From Cryptomeria japonica (Eukaryota; Streptophyta; Pinopsida; Cupressales; Cupressaceae), in the NCBI RefSeq assembly GCF_030272615.1, contig NC_081405.1, positions 609,140,677 through 609,204,676 on the forward strand: a stretch of DNA of 64,000 nt, in the 5' to 3' direction. The position numbers and the translations under genes were made by a program. Under the pieces are notes generated by a model. It did no database searches. It was not told the DNA's origin and was given only the letters and a program-made list of their open reading frames with translations. Every line of letters begins with the position of its first letter. The first letter of the stretch is position 1. Below are positions 34,585-46,356 of the stretch, in pieces.

Positions 34585-35600
34585 TTCATTGAATAACCTT
34601 GGGGATTGAGAATCCAACTCTTCATACAATTTGGGGGAGAAAAGGGAGAGAAGAAAACTTAAAAGTTGTACTAATTAGGCAATGCACCATAATGCTTTTA
34701 GGATATTTGTAGCATAGAAAACCTAAATGCATGCAATTTTAAGGCACATTCAACAATCTACATGCTCACCACAATTTGAAAAGATAATTAAATCAAGATC
34801 ATCCAACATAACAAAACATGCACCGTTCATCTAAAAGATAACAAGTCATATAACATAGTTTAATCCATAGTCTCATAGCACATATCATAGAAGTACTGAA
34901 TTTGAATATAGCACAAAAGTTAATCTATTTAAGATTCAAACAACATAACCAAATAGGTCATAGGCACAATCTGATATGTTTTTATCATCCACTGAATTCA
35001 ATTAAAATAAACGCTTCTTCACAAAGCCAAAGTCTGAAAGTAATATTTTCAAAAGTCTCAACCCCTAAAAAAGCAGAAAGGCCTCTAAATAACCTTTGAC
35101 CTTAACATACAGCAAGACAAAAAGAGAAAAACAACCCCAGCGACCACTCCCTGGTAGGAATCTTCCCGTGTGGTGTTCATATCGATGCATGCAATCAAAA
35201 GGCGAAAAACGGCCATGCCTTCATTCCAACTGCACCTCAACAACCACTGTACATGCCAAAATAAGAAAATCATGGTGCAAACAATATTCTGGTTCACTAA
35301 CCATTAAAGAAGGCACACTGAAACTAGGGGGGGACCTAAAGTTGAACATGAAAATGGAACCAAAGCATGCAATGCAGAGGAACCAAGTATCCTTGCCTTT
35401 ACACGAGAGAGGTGGGGCCAAGAAGCACACACCAAAGGAAATACTTGAGACATGCAAAAGCTCCGTGTTCTCTAAACATTAGGCAAGAAAAGCGAGCTGC
35501 TTAAAGCAATGCACTAACACCATGTGGAATGAGCACTGACAAATAGGAGAGGTGGGTTGAAAAACAAAAGAAGGTGGTTAGCCAAAAAAATCTCCTGTGA
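34585..35600. other. Unrelated ~1-kb segment inside the integrase gene
   Basis: The integrase reading is lost at about 35600 and resumes near 34580, so this segment was inserted or replaced. It is less AT-rich than its neighbours around 35100-35450. ORFs of 65-128 codons exist on both strands but none looks like a known protein. I found no clear terminal repeats or TSD. Confidence 0.4.
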
Positions 35601-35604
35601 ATGG

Positions 35605-36340
35605 TCACAAATTAATATTAACACCTTTCTTGATGATCACTATGTCAACCCATAGTGCAAGCTTGAGTTTTGAATCCCAGACTCTCTTGTTCTTCTCCAA
35701 AATCCTCTTTATGATCTTCGTCAGGTTTTTGTTACTGGATTCAACCCATCCGTTCTCTTGGGGATGATATGGAGATGAATAAGGCATCATTATCCCATAA
35801 GATTCATAAAAATATTTGAACTCATCAGATCTAAAGCACATAACATTATCCATAACCAATCTTATAGGCACACCAAATCTTGTCAAAATATTGTCAAGCA
35901 AGAAATTAATAACAACTTTACTTGTGGCTTGCTTAGTTGGAACTACCTCTATCCATTTGGTTAAATTGTGATCAATTGCCACTAAATTCTACTTGTGACT
36001 ACCACTAGATTTCTCATTTATCTCTCCTATAAAATTAACCCCCCATTGGTAGAATGGAGCTTCAATCCATAAACGTCTGAGGATAATGCTTCAACATACT
36101 TTATTTTTGCAGAGAACTTTTGGTATGGTTCATAGTTCAAGACAAAAGCATAAGCATCAACAAAAAGAGTGGGCCAATAATAACTTGCCCTAAGAGTCTT
36201 GTGGGTAGTTATTTTTTCTATAAAGTGTCTTCCACAAACTCCATATATTTCTTTTAACATTTTTGGAGCCCAACATTTGTCTAGACTAAACAAGAGCACA
36301 CCATCCCTATTGTTCTAATGCAACTCACCCTTGATAATCA
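35605..36340 (-). pseudogene. Gypsy X integrase (zinc-binding and catalytic core)
   Basis: The HHCC-like region lies at 36299-36100 (CGRHFIEKITTHKTLRASYYWP, then NYEPYQKF, where the two Cys of the usual CEPCQ-type motif are changed). The catalytic core follows at 35982-35605: DHNLTKWIEVVPTKQAT, RFGVPIRLVMDN, YSSPYHPQENGWVESSNKNL, then ALWVD. The Asp in MDN and the Glu in VESS are recognisable active-site positions. Stops separate the two parts near 36000-36030. Confidence 0.85.
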
Positions 36341-36416
36341 CATACTTCTGAGATTTTAGCTTTAAAGTATTTTTTGATTGTTTGTCATATCCTCAAGAAA
36401 ATTTAAATATTTTAAG

Positions 36417-37389
36417 TAGGGGCAACAGCACAAAACTATGTCATGTTTCAGGCCAACTTAACAACACAAGTGAATTTAAGTAATTCTAACTAAAAATTAA
36501 TTTTAGTCAAACATATGGTCTATGTAGATTTGTTATAAATACATTATATATGGGCCACAACTTTTACGATTGGAAGTATCTACTAAATGTATATTTTATA
36601 CCACTTTGGGTCTAATTAACAAAAAAATAGAAAAAGAAAAAAAAAACTCAATGTTTCAACAACTCGTACTCTTATAAATAATAATTTTTTTGAAATGTAA
36701 AAATACCCGTTTATAGATCTATAAGTGAATTTTCCAAACATATATCTTTTAATATTTTTATTATTTTTTTATGTTTTATTTTTATTGAAAATAGGTCATC
36801 AGCACTAAAATATAAGGTTGATTATCTTGTCAAGGAAAAATACTAAAATTTATTTAAATTTTTTGAAAAAAATATGATGTAGTAGAGGAAAGAATCTATT
36901 ACAAGATGGTATAATTATGTTTTAATTTGGATAAATAATTAATAAAAAGGGTGGGGGGAATTGGAAAGAGTTATATTTCAGCACATGCAACTTTTAAAAT
37001 TTATTAAAAAATATATATATTTATTAAAAATAGGAAAAAATATATTATTGCACTAAAGTTTCAAGTTATAAAAATACACAAAACAAATTGAAGAAAAAAA
37101 GTAAAATTTACAAAATAAAGTGTATAGCTTGTGCATATTTTATTTTAGCATTTTCTCAGCAACTAAATTATAGTGTTAACTTTATAAATAACTAAATTCA
37201 AATATTTTATTAATTTTTTGCTAAAATTACAAACATAAAATAGACAAAAGAATATAAATTTTATTAGTTTACATAATTTCGAAATTGAATACATATATTT
37301 CACTTTCTATTGATTTAATTTAAAAAGTTGAGTCAACATTGACCATTTCCTTTATAAAAGTGTGACACAACTTTGTACTTTTACCTATA
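36417..37389. mobile_element. Candidate ~970-bp TIR element (MITE-like) in gypsy X
   Basis: The segment is very AT-rich and non-coding and separates RNase H from integrase. The left end TAGGGGCAACAGCACAAAAC and the reverse complement of the right end TATAGGTAAAAGTACAAAG share 19 of 27 positions, ending in TGTCA. Both flanks carry TA. If one TA is removed with the insert, the minus-strand gypsy frame can continue. The evidence is thinner than for the 994-bp element in copia B. Confidence 0.42.
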
Positions 37390-37559
37390 GACAATATTTG
37401 AATACTAAGGTTGTCTTCCTATACTAGTTATCTATTTATCACTTGCCTCCACATTATTTACCTTAGCAACATCTAAGTTGGATTCAACCATCAGGTTGGA
37501 TAAACCTTCATCTTTGAACAATTTGGTAATTTTGTTCTCAATATTGAACTTTGGACCTT

Positions 37560-39110
37560 GGTGATTCATTTGCACCTTCAGCCATTAACTTCAGCTTGGA
37601 CAAATATGTCTTCCATAGTAGCATTGGGTACATATGTAATAATATTAGCACCCACTAGGTATGGCCTAAAATTATTCACTTATTTGACTAGAGCATAGGC
37701 CCATTTTTATGTGATTTCATACTTTAGTTGTGCTTCTTGAAGATATTTGCTAAAGAAGGAAATAGGCTATTCAAAAACCTCATCATTCTTTTGTAACATA
37801 ATTGCAGAAATGGTGTGAAATGAAGCAAATGAAAAAAATTGAAAATGTTTGTTGAAATCAGGTGATTTGAGTACTACATCTTCTTTAATTTATCTCTTAG
37901 TGTCCACAAATCCTCTGGTGCTTCATTAGTAAAATCAATCTTATCTCCTTTCTTCAACATTCTAGCATTAGGCTTTACTATTTCTACAAATCTAGAAATG
38001 AATCTTCTGGAAAATTTACTTTGGCCAAAAATAGACCAAATAGCTTTTATAGTCTTAGTGATTGGAATTTTGTCATTGGAAACTAATTTATCAAGATCAA
38101 TCCTTACCCCATTTTCTTACACAATATGGCCAAGTACCTTCCCTTCTTTTACTACAAAAATACACCTTTCTGGATTCAAAGATATACATTACTCTAAGGC
38201 TCTAATAAATACCTTTTCTAGGTGTGCACACTGATCTTCAACCTTTTTAGAATAAGTAGTTAAGTCATCTTGGTATACCACCATAATCAAGTTGATAAAA
38301 CCTGCAAATGCAACATCCATTGCCCTTTGAAATGTTGCTCTAGCATATTTTAATCCAAATGACATTCTCAAATAGACATCTAGGTTCCCTAGGGGATTGT
38401 GAAGGTTTTCTTGTACTACTCTGAGTCTTTTACCTTCACTTGATTATGACATGAGAATCCATCAATCCCTGACAACAATTTACACCCAGTAACTTGTTGA
38501 GGTATTGCGTCCATGTGAGCGAGTGGTTAGTTGTCTTTTAATGAAGACCCATTGAGATTTTTTGAATCAGCACACAATCTGATGTCTCCATTTTTCTTTC
38601 TGATAGGCACTAAAATTAAAAACCAAGGTGAGTGTCTAATTGGATTTATTGTTCCACAGTTCTTGAGTTTCATTAGCTCTTGTTGCATCTTTCGGGCTAA
38701 TGTTGGGTTGACTGGCCTTTGCTATTATCTGTAAGGCTTTGTATCTCACTTTAGTTGGATATCATGTCGGAAGAGATATTTATTGTAAGCCTTTAGGTCA
38801 TCATAAGAACATGCAAAAACATGTTTATACTTTCTCAACAATACAATAAGCATTTTTCTAATCTTATCACTGATTCTCTTTCCAATATAAACCATCTTGG
38901 GAGATATCTCAGTCCCCAAATTTAATTCCTACAAGTCCTCTTTTTGGGTTGTAGCTACCTTATGGAGATGGTTGTCGCTACCATTAAATACCCTTTCCAA
39001 TGTAACCAAACCTCTAGGTATTTTATTTGTCTTTAGTTGTACTACTTCATTTCCAAAGACTAACTCTTTGCCATCGACCATCTCAACAAATGAATTAAAG
39101 TCAATCTCTT
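37560..39110 (-). pseudogene. Gypsy X reverse transcriptase and RNase H
   Basis: Read right to left. The region before RT reads LVFGNEVVQLKTNKIPRGLV and KYKHVFACSYDDLKAY near 38800-39060. RT motifs follow: VPIRKKNGDIRLC near 38600, LDGFSCHNQV near 38470, MSFGLKYARATFQRAMD at 38371-38320, and the active site VYQDDL at about 38270 (Y-Q-D-D for the usual Y-L-D-D). RNase H is recognisable at 37840-37560 (LQKNDEVFE-PISFFSKYLQEAQLKYEIT, AYALVK, FRPYLVG). Stops are spread throughout. Confidence 0.85.
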
Positions 39111-39405
39111 GATATTCATGTTGGTCTATACATTGAAAAAACTTAAGGATGTCATAATTATCCTCAAATACTTGCGAGTTTTAGATATTATCTAGTATGG
39201 ATGGTCTTGACTTTATTTCCACTTGTGAAATTCTAGCCAGTTTCACATCATCAGATTTTAAAGCAATATTAGCCAAGAAATTTAACATAATTTTTATGAC
39301 TATCTAAGCATTCAATAGAAAATGCATCAAAAAATTTAATTGAATCCCATACTGCATGTTTATACTACTTAAGTATTTTGTTCTTGATGCATACTTAGAC
39401 CTGAT

Positions 39406-39640
39406 CTATGAAACTACTAATTCATAATCTTGAAAGACCCTTACCACTTTAATATCATGCTTCACAGTTGTTTCCAAGCCTATAAGTAAGGCCTCATGTT
39501 CAACAATGTTATATGTACATTCAAAATATAACAAAAGGAAATACATAAAGGTTCGACCAGTGGGAGAAACAAATAAAATTACAACATCAGACACATCTTT
39601 GGAATGTGTAGCATCAAAGAACATATTCCACATTCCATCT
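39406..39640 (-). pseudogene. RNase H-like domain located between protease and RT
   Basis: MWNMFFDATHSKDVSDVVIL followed by FVSPTGRTF and YNIVEHEALLIGLE resembles the second, plant-type RNase H of Tat elements (pattern FDGA, SPEG, CTNN-AEYEALI-GL). The Asp in FFDA and the Glu in EHEAL match expected catalytic positions. It lies N-terminal to RT, not after the RT-RNase H pair. Confidence 0.65.
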
Positions 39641-40127
39641 TGTTATTTTTAATTTCATTGACAATTGGATCTTTGCTTTTCAGCAATGGCTCAACCTGTT
39701 CAACTCTAAAGTGATCAATCAACTCCAAAACTATTGGTGCCCTTGGTTCTCTATATAAATTAACTTCTTTACTGTTGACTGGAATTGTTATATATGATAA
39801 ATCTAATCGCACATTTTCTCCTACTACAACTTCCCATTGTCTTGACAATAACATTCCTTATTATGGTGGAATGTTTCCAACCATTATATCCATTTTGTAC
39901 ATACCCTCAGGATAAGAAACAATCTTCACTTCAACATCCTGCATTGTCTCAATGATTGGAACCTCCATATTGTCCATGGCATACAACTTACCATAGGAGT
40001 TGTCTACCCACATAACTAGTTCCTTCATTATCCCAAATGATATCACATTGGTTGTAGCTCCAAAGTCTATCATACAATTTCTAATTAATCTATTATTGAC
40101 AAATAATGTAACATAAAATAAATCCAC
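39641..40127 (-). pseudogene. Gypsy X protease and linker
   Basis: LIRNCMIDFGATTNVISFGIM at about 40090-40030 is a retropepsin active site (D-F-G-A-T for the usual D-S-G-A-S). MLLSRQWEVVVG-NVRLD-SY-TIP follows at 39854-39770, the conserved 'LLGRPW' segment after the protease, and then NLYREPRAPIV. A stop pair separates them. Confidence 0.8.
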
Positions 40128-40699
40128 CTAAGATGGATTTAGTAATTTTATTTCCAACATAGACCTTTGGAACTTTCACCTATTCTATCCTAACAACACT
40201 TACTGCATTATTTTGGTCAACTACAAGTACCTTCAACACATTAGAAAATAAAGAGATAGTTGCATTTGTATGTTCTTGATTCTTCGTCATTTCCAATAGT
40301 GGCAGTAAAATCTTAATTTTTTGATATTGTTTAAGCCATATTAAATACTAGAACACTTGGTGCATTTTGATGAACTACATTGCTAACCTATAATTGTAGA
40401 TGTTTTTCATTTTCTATGAAGACACGAGCCTTGATTGCACTAATCTTTTACTCCTTCTGATTATTAGGTTTGGATTCTCGATGTGGTACATTAAATTGCA
40501 CCTTTTGAGGTTTTGGCATTTTAATCTTATCTTCACTATTGTTTGCTAGCTCAAAGTTCTTTGGGATAGTCACTTGGTCTTTAATAAATAAATTTCCAAG
40601 TTTTTTCTAATTTGAATTGACTATTGAATTCGTGAACTTGTAATTATTATTAGATTGATTAACTATAGAAATAGTGAGAGATCTTACCTCTTCTTCACT

Positions 40700-42287
40700 T
40701 GGCCTTCTTAATCTAATGTTTTCATCAACAAAATTGACAAGATTGACTCTTGGAACCTCTTCACCCTCACAATTAGAGAAAATTTGTTATTATCACAACA
40801 ACTTTGTATTGGATATTGATTTTCAACATTATAGTGATTTCCCATATCTTCAGAGGAGTCATAATATGCAACTTCAAACCTATCAATACAGAACATATTT
40901 ATTGTTTTCTCTTGCTCATCATCCTTATCATATGCTTTATACATTTGTTCAGTTTATAAAATGGATTTAAAAACAACGCGTTGTTGAGTGCAATGAGGTA
41001 TGTTGCAGGGCACACACCATGTAGTATCTTCAACTACATGTGTACTTGGCCTTTTCAAAGGGTCTAGGGTATATTTTTTAGCTAAGCTCTTTTAGTTTTC
41101 TTGCACTAGCTTATCATCTTTCCAATTTGTATGATAGGGCATATCATGTAGTCTCATTGGTCTATCATGCTTTTGATATCCTTGTCTATCTTCAAGTATA
41201 CCCTTTTCATTTTTTACAGATTTGTAACTAATGTGTTTGACTATATTCATAATCTTGTTAAGTTTATCTTCTTCTTTTGGTTTCTTATTTTGATGTCCTC
41301 TTGGATTCTACAATTTTTTTACATCATCTCTTTTTCCAATCTTGCTAGCAAGTTTTCTATTATTTTTTATACTAAGTGTTGCCTTAAATGCATCTCTAAG
41401 AGTTGGTGGTTCTCTTCATCTAAGCTCATATCCAAATTTTAGATCATGTCCTTTCATGATGAAAATCAGACACATTGAATCATTAGGTCTCAAATACTTC
41501 GTTATTTTATTAAAATTTTTGAAAAATCTTGCAATGAAATTAGAGACCAACTCATTTTTACCCTTTTGGATTATTGTAATTTCTCCTAATTTAAATATTG
41601 CATCAGTGTTCTCTTCATATTGCTTTCTAAAATCTTTTTGTAAATCATGCCAACTACTAATGTGTGCATTAGGAAGGCTTTTGTATCAGTCTCTTGCATC
41701 ATCTATTAGTGATTTCATAAAAAGATTCATCAATAAATCTTCATGTTCAACTTCAAAGTTATCCATGATATTCATAAAGGCCATAATGTGATCCTCTCTC
41801 GACAATTCATTACTCCCTTAAAACTTTGGCCCAATTCTGATCTTATATCATTGTTCACTAGGTTTAGATATACTGGGATGCTAGTGAAATTCAATTTCCT
41901 GTATCTATCCATATGAAGTGGGTGTCTAACTAATGGGTGTCTCCTAACATTTTGGAAAAATCTAGCATTACGATCAAGGATATTAGGTGGGACATTAATT
42001 GTATCTAGTTGTGGATGTACTATTGGTAGAACTAGAACAATATTTTGGGCTTGTGGGTTTATGGGAACATTTTATGGTTGAACTTGTAAATTGAGAAACT
42101 GCTATAACATTTGTTGATATTGCTGCTATTGTTGTAGCAACTATTGATACAACTGGTTTTGTTGTTGGCTCACAAATGGGGACCCTAATAGCTTACTTAC
42201 ATTGGCATTAAAACATTTGGAGTATTGACAATGTTTGATGTATTAAGGGTGAATTTATTGGTAGTTGATACTCATCCGGGTTTGTAG
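40700..42287 (-). pseudogene. Gypsy X gag, 5' end cut by element D
   Basis: Retrotrans_gag-like text lies at about 41790-41380: NIMDNFEVEHEDLLMNLFMK, SLIDDARD-YKSLP, SWHDLQKDFRKQYEENTD, GKNELVSNFIARF. A Lys-rich stretch (KIGKRDDVKKL) follows. No CCHC knuckle is visible. The upstream part (42287-41900) is Gln/Asn/Ser-rich and broken. The frame ends abruptly at 42287 where element D's LTR starts. Confidence 0.75.
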
Positions 42288-43169
42288 TGTTGTCATTGAT
42301 GGAAAAATACATCATTTTGGATTGGATACTTAATCGGTACTCACCGGTATTCAAGGTTTAACAATTAGCATTCAAGGAAACTAGCAAGCTAGGAACCGAT
42401 ATTTAGAGGCCGACATAGGAGATTGATCTGACAGGTTAATGTGGCAACCATCAGGGACATCAATCATGAATATTAATATTTTATTTTTTTCTAGGCCGAC
42501 ATGTAAATAGTTTGTAATATGACTATAAGACAATAAAAGGCATTTATGTTTATGTATGTAAAATTGTATATAAGTTAGTCTGGCTATGTCATTTTGAATA
42601 TATATAGATACAATAGAATATGTGATGATATGTGAGCAAGATCTTGATTGATAGAATGTGAATGTAAAGATTTGTAGTCAATCTTGGTTACTTATTAAGA
42701 GGATTGGGAAGCGAACTAAGTTACCAGTAAGGAAGGATAAAGTGATAACCAGTATAGATAGTGCTTAAACCAGAACTCATATAGCATATAAAATGCATAC
42801 TATGAGTTCAAAATTTTGTTTGCAATTTAGTGTTCCATATATGTAGTTAGTGAGGCTCCTTTTGTGATGAGCAGTGTGCTCTAGGCAGTGTGCCTTCCTG
42901 TATGTGCAAGCCCCTCATAAAATATTTGTTCATTTGGCTAGTGGATAAATATTGTGGGTCTCCAATCCCATCATGGTTTTTCCTCTTTGAGGTTTTCCAC
43001 ATATAAATCTCACTGTTATTGTGTTAATTCTTGTGATTGCATTGCTATTTATGGTTGTTACTTTCTTTTATGCATATCGGTTAATAAATAAATTTGATAA
43101 TAAGTCTAAAAATAGTCTAACTTGTAGAACATCGATTCACCCCCCTCTTAGTGTTCTTGGATTCCAACA
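42288..43169 (+). repeat. 5' LTR of element D (882 bp)
   Basis: It begins TGTTGTCATTGATGG, directly after the end of gypsy X gag, and ends CCAACA before the primer-binding site. The R/U5 signature GGTTTTTCC-N-GAGGTTTTCCACAT is near 42974-43002, and CCCCCCTCTTAGTG precedes the end. Confidence 0.75.
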
Positions 43170-43184
43170 ATTGGTATCAGAGCC
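43170..43184 (+). other. Primer-binding site of element D
   Basis: ATTGGTATCAGAGCC is complementary to the 3' end of initiator tRNA-Met and is the best preserved copy in the window. Confidence 0.9.
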
Positions 43185-43237
43185 TGGTGCCTTGGAATAA
43201 GTCTAACAGCTTGAGGAAGATCCTGAATCCAGAATCT

Positions 43238-44395
43238 ATGGAAATGAGCATAGAGAAAGAAATTTAAGTAGCACTTGAAGACTATGATGATGAAAGGATG
43301 AAGAATTTGAAACTGCAAGATGATTTAAACTCTGCAAAGGAATTCATTCTTACCTTGCAAGAAAGGTTGTCATCTACCCAAGCCAAAAGGAAGGAACTTT
43401 TACAAAATCAGGATGATGAAGAGAAGAGTGCCCTTAAGGAATGATGTCAAAAACCGAGTCAGGAGAGTGGTATCATGAAGAGTTAAATGCAAGCCCTAAC
43501 TATGAGGATGTCCAAAGAGATTGAAGACCAGAAGAATAATCAAGAAAATATTGCCAAATCACTGAAAGATAGATCTAAAGAATGCATTAGGTTGGCACAT
43601 GAGAATGATATATTGAAAATTAAATTGGTACAATCTCAAAACAATGAGCAAGAGTTGGAAAGAATAATGATAGTCCTAAGAGGAGATCTGGATATTGCAA
43701 ATGAGTATAAAGATAAGTTTAAGGATAGTTGTACAAACCTTGATGAATTATTAAAGGATCAAAGGCACAAGGGAGACACTAGAAGTCTTGGATTTGAGCA
43801 TGGAGAAAGCTCCAGTACTACAAGTAAAGATGAAGCAACTAGTTAGAAGAAAAATCAGGAGAATCCACCTGTCAACTGGAATTAGAAGTCATCGGTAAGG
43901 AAACCCAATGCACATAAATTCAATGGTAGATGCTTTGTTTGTGATAAGTTTGGTCATAGAGCAAGTCAATGCAAAAATTAAGCAAATCAGAATAATAATT
44001 TAGTTCCCGGTCAATGTTCCAATTGTAAAAAGTATGGTCATAGGATAGCTAATTGTAGAGTGAATGTGAGATGTCATGCATGTGGAAAGTTTAGACATAT
44101 GGCTAATCAATGCAAGTCAAGGAATGATTAAGGATATAGTAAGGCAATTCAAAAGAACAATATCACTTGCTATGCATGCAACAAAATAGGATGCATTGCT
44201 AAATTTTTCCGAAGCAAGAATAAATTGACAAAAAATGATGAGAAGGGAAAACAAAAGGTTTATGATATTCCAAAAGATCATGAGATGAAATGGATTAGAA
44301 AATATGAAGATCAAACGATAGAGGAAAATACACCGGTTACTCAACCGATAGAGAAGAATGTACCTTTACCAATGGGAAACTCATCCGATAACTAA
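43238..44395 (+). pseudogene. Element D gag: coiled coil plus four CCHC-type knuckles
   Basis: About 385 codons in a single frame from ATG 43238 to TAA 44393, with several nonsense codons (for example near 43265 and 43442). The first 200 codons are a long Glu/Lys/Gln-rich coiled coil (RMSKEIEDQKNNQENIAKSL and similar heptads). Four zinc-knuckle units follow at 43931-43972 (CFVCDKFGHRASQC), 44015-44056 (CSNCKKYGHRIANC), 44072-44113 (CHACGKFRHMANQC) and 44168-44209 (CYACNKIGCIAKFF, where His and the last Cys are lost). Most copia gag proteins have one knuckle, so four with a long coiled coil is notable. It probably binds element RNA. Confidence 0.8.
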
Positions 44396-44578
44396 GGCAT
44401 TAGCCTTAGGGGGTAGAAAATTAATGGAAAATCTTGCATAACCACCAATAGTGGTTTGAAATCCTATTTTAGAATTTGGAGAAGATACATTGAAGATTAA
44501 TTGTCACTAAAATAATGGATCAAGGATCCAGTATGCATTTATGTCAATGCAAAATTAGGGTTTCGTAGAAGAAAAGGG

Positions 44579-44657
44579 AAAAGTTATATCATTTTTTATC
44601 ACACAACACTCAGAGAAAAGTTATATCATTCTTGATCACACAGCACTCAGAGAAAAG
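44579..44657 (+). repeat. ~40-bp tandem duplication in element D
   Basis: AAAAGTTATATCATT-TT-ATC followed by ACACA-CACTCAGAG is present twice in succession. It lies in the spacer between the gag and the second ORF. Confidence 0.8.
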
Positions 44658-44800
44658 CAGAGTGAGTTTAAGGAGACCTAAGGTGATTAAGAGAATTTTC
44701 AATCAAATTCTAGTGCATTTTGAGTGAATTTTCAAGGGTTTTCATCGACATAGGTTGTGAGGTTTTTTTAATGTTGTCAAGCTATTTTATTCAAATCGCA

Positions 44801-45099
44801 ATGGCTTTTCGATCTTCTCCCACTCTAGTAGATGTGACTACCCCTGTTGTTGTTGACATCAAGGATCACCCACGCCCAATTTTGAAGAAGTACCCCTAAA
44901 TTGCGAAGGTTGATGATTCAATCAGTGCATTTTCTAGGGTTCCCGATGGTGTCCTATATATTGAGGATGTCTGAGCTTATTGTTATCACCTAGAAATACA
45001 CCCTAACTAAGTTGCAGACTTAGCTTTCTTGGTGAAACATGGATACACTCCTAGGGCTGTGGGTATCCTTGAAACTTGGAGTGAATCTCTAGATAAGGT
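44801..45099 (+). pseudogene. Second ORF of element D, N-terminal fragment, unknown
   Basis: 99 codons from ATG 44801 with TAA 44897, TGA 44972 and TAA 45008, all one C-to-T step from CAA or CGA. Between the stops the text is protein-like (AKVDDSISAFSRVPDGVLYI, EDV, LAFLVKHGYTPRAVGILETW). I do not recognise it as gag, protease, integrase, RT or envelope. It is truncated at 45099 by copia B. It could be a captured host gene or an element-specific ORF. Confidence 0.5.
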
Positions 45100-46341
45100 T
45101 GTTAGACAATTCAAATAATTGAAAGACAACTAAGAGGGGGGGTGAATTAATTGTCATAGATTATCGAAACTATTAGCAATTTAAAAATCAATACCAGAAC
45201 TCAAAAAATTAATACTAGAATGGTTAAACCAAATACTAGAATAGTAGTTAAACCAATTAAGCATTAACAATAATCACAGAATAAAAGCCATCCACATGAC
45301 ACCAAGATTTATATGTGGAAAACCTGATAAGGGGAAAAACCATTGTGGGAAGCCTACCCACAGTCAAATAATACTTCTACAGTAAGTATGTGAATTACAA
45401 TTGAGGGGCTTGCACTTGTAGGAAGGCCAACATCCTAGACTGCACTGCTCATCACAAAAGTAGGCTCACTGACTACATAAAAATCCAAACTAAAATCTAG
45501 AGAAGTGTTGAACTGCAAAATATATCATCTCCTAAACCTGGGTACAGTTCCAGTTAAGCTCAATACCAAAGGACTAAATCCTCTTACATAAACCCAATTC
45601 GATCTCCAATTATCCACTATATCCTCTTCCTGAATGATATTACATTATTCACATATTACATCCTTGACCATGACCTCTAACATAACCATAATGATCTACA
45701 AGGAGATCTTACATCTATATATACAAACCCTCAATCGTAAACAATTAGGTTGGCCACCAAGATAATAAAGCTATTACCTAATTACAAACCATGTCGACCT
45801 TAGACCAAAAAAATAATATCCAACACATAAGACTTCCTGGAAACACATCAAGAGGTCCAATCCACATGGTACATTAAAGTCGATTCATAACCTAGTTCAA
45901 TCGGGACCCAATATAGGTCCACCCGTTACAACAATGATCTCCATCCGCCAAGTCTTGAACATGATCACCAACAACATCCTGAAACTCCACCAGAAGCTAC
46001 ACCAACACCAGTACTTGTGCAATTCATCAAAAATCTTCATCAAAAGCTCTGCTAGTGAAACCCTCACCAGAACCAAAAACTAAGCTTGTAGGCAAGTAGG
46101 ATAGCATCCAATCACCAGACCAAAACCAACTGACCAAATATGAGTATGAGTATCGTGAACAAGCCAATTCCATCACCAAACTATACCGGAGCCTACCGGA
46201 TCATGCTCGATCCAAGTCAACTAGAAACCTCTCAACCTACCGGGACTAGAAGGGTGCTTGTAAAGAATCCAAATAGCTAGTGTTGTCATCAATGACAAAA
46301 CATCAATGCAAAACATAGTCAATTCCAGCAAATGGCCAACA
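45100..46341 (-). repeat. 3' LTR of copia B (1242 bp)
   Basis: On minus it starts TGTTGGCC at 46341 and ends TCTAACA at 45100. It has a TATATATAG box near 45725-45715 and the CCAC/GGTTTTTCCCC signature near 45310-45350. It matches 51967-53004 until the latter is cut. Confidence 0.88.
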
Positions 46342-46356
46342 ATCTCCCCCTTTGGC
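46342..46356 (-). other. Polypurine tract of copia B
   Basis: On minus, CCAAAGGGGGAGAT immediately precedes the TGTTGGCC LTR start. Confidence 0.85.

Larger units (their letters stand above)
28101..42287 (-). mobile_element. Ty3/gypsy element X with post-pol ORF (Tat-like), decayed
   Basis: Read right to left: gag (42287-40700), protease (40127-39861), an RNase H-like segment (39640-39406), RT and RNase H (39110-37560), integrase (36340-35605 and about 34580-34070), a tandem-repeat spacer (33570-33000), a long ORF (32513-29238) and an LTR-like region. IN after RT/RNase H is gypsy order. The 5' LTR is missing, cut by element D at 42288. At least two non-homologous segments interrupt pol (36417-37389 and about 34585-35600). 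Confidence 0.78.
42288..45099 (+). mobile_element. LTR element D with gag but no visible pol; 3' part missing
   Basis: It consists of an LTR, a primer-binding site, a gag with four zinc knuckles, a 400-base spacer and an unrelated ORF that runs into copia B at 45100. No protease, integrase or RT is seen. The 3' LTR is not in the window. It may be a non-autonomous element, or its pol may have been lost at the B junction. Confidence 0.7.

Noticed and set aside
35096-35482. A 128-codon plus-strand ORF
   Set aside because: No recognisable domain, overlapped by equally long minus ORFs, and inside an unassigned insert; no support for a gene.
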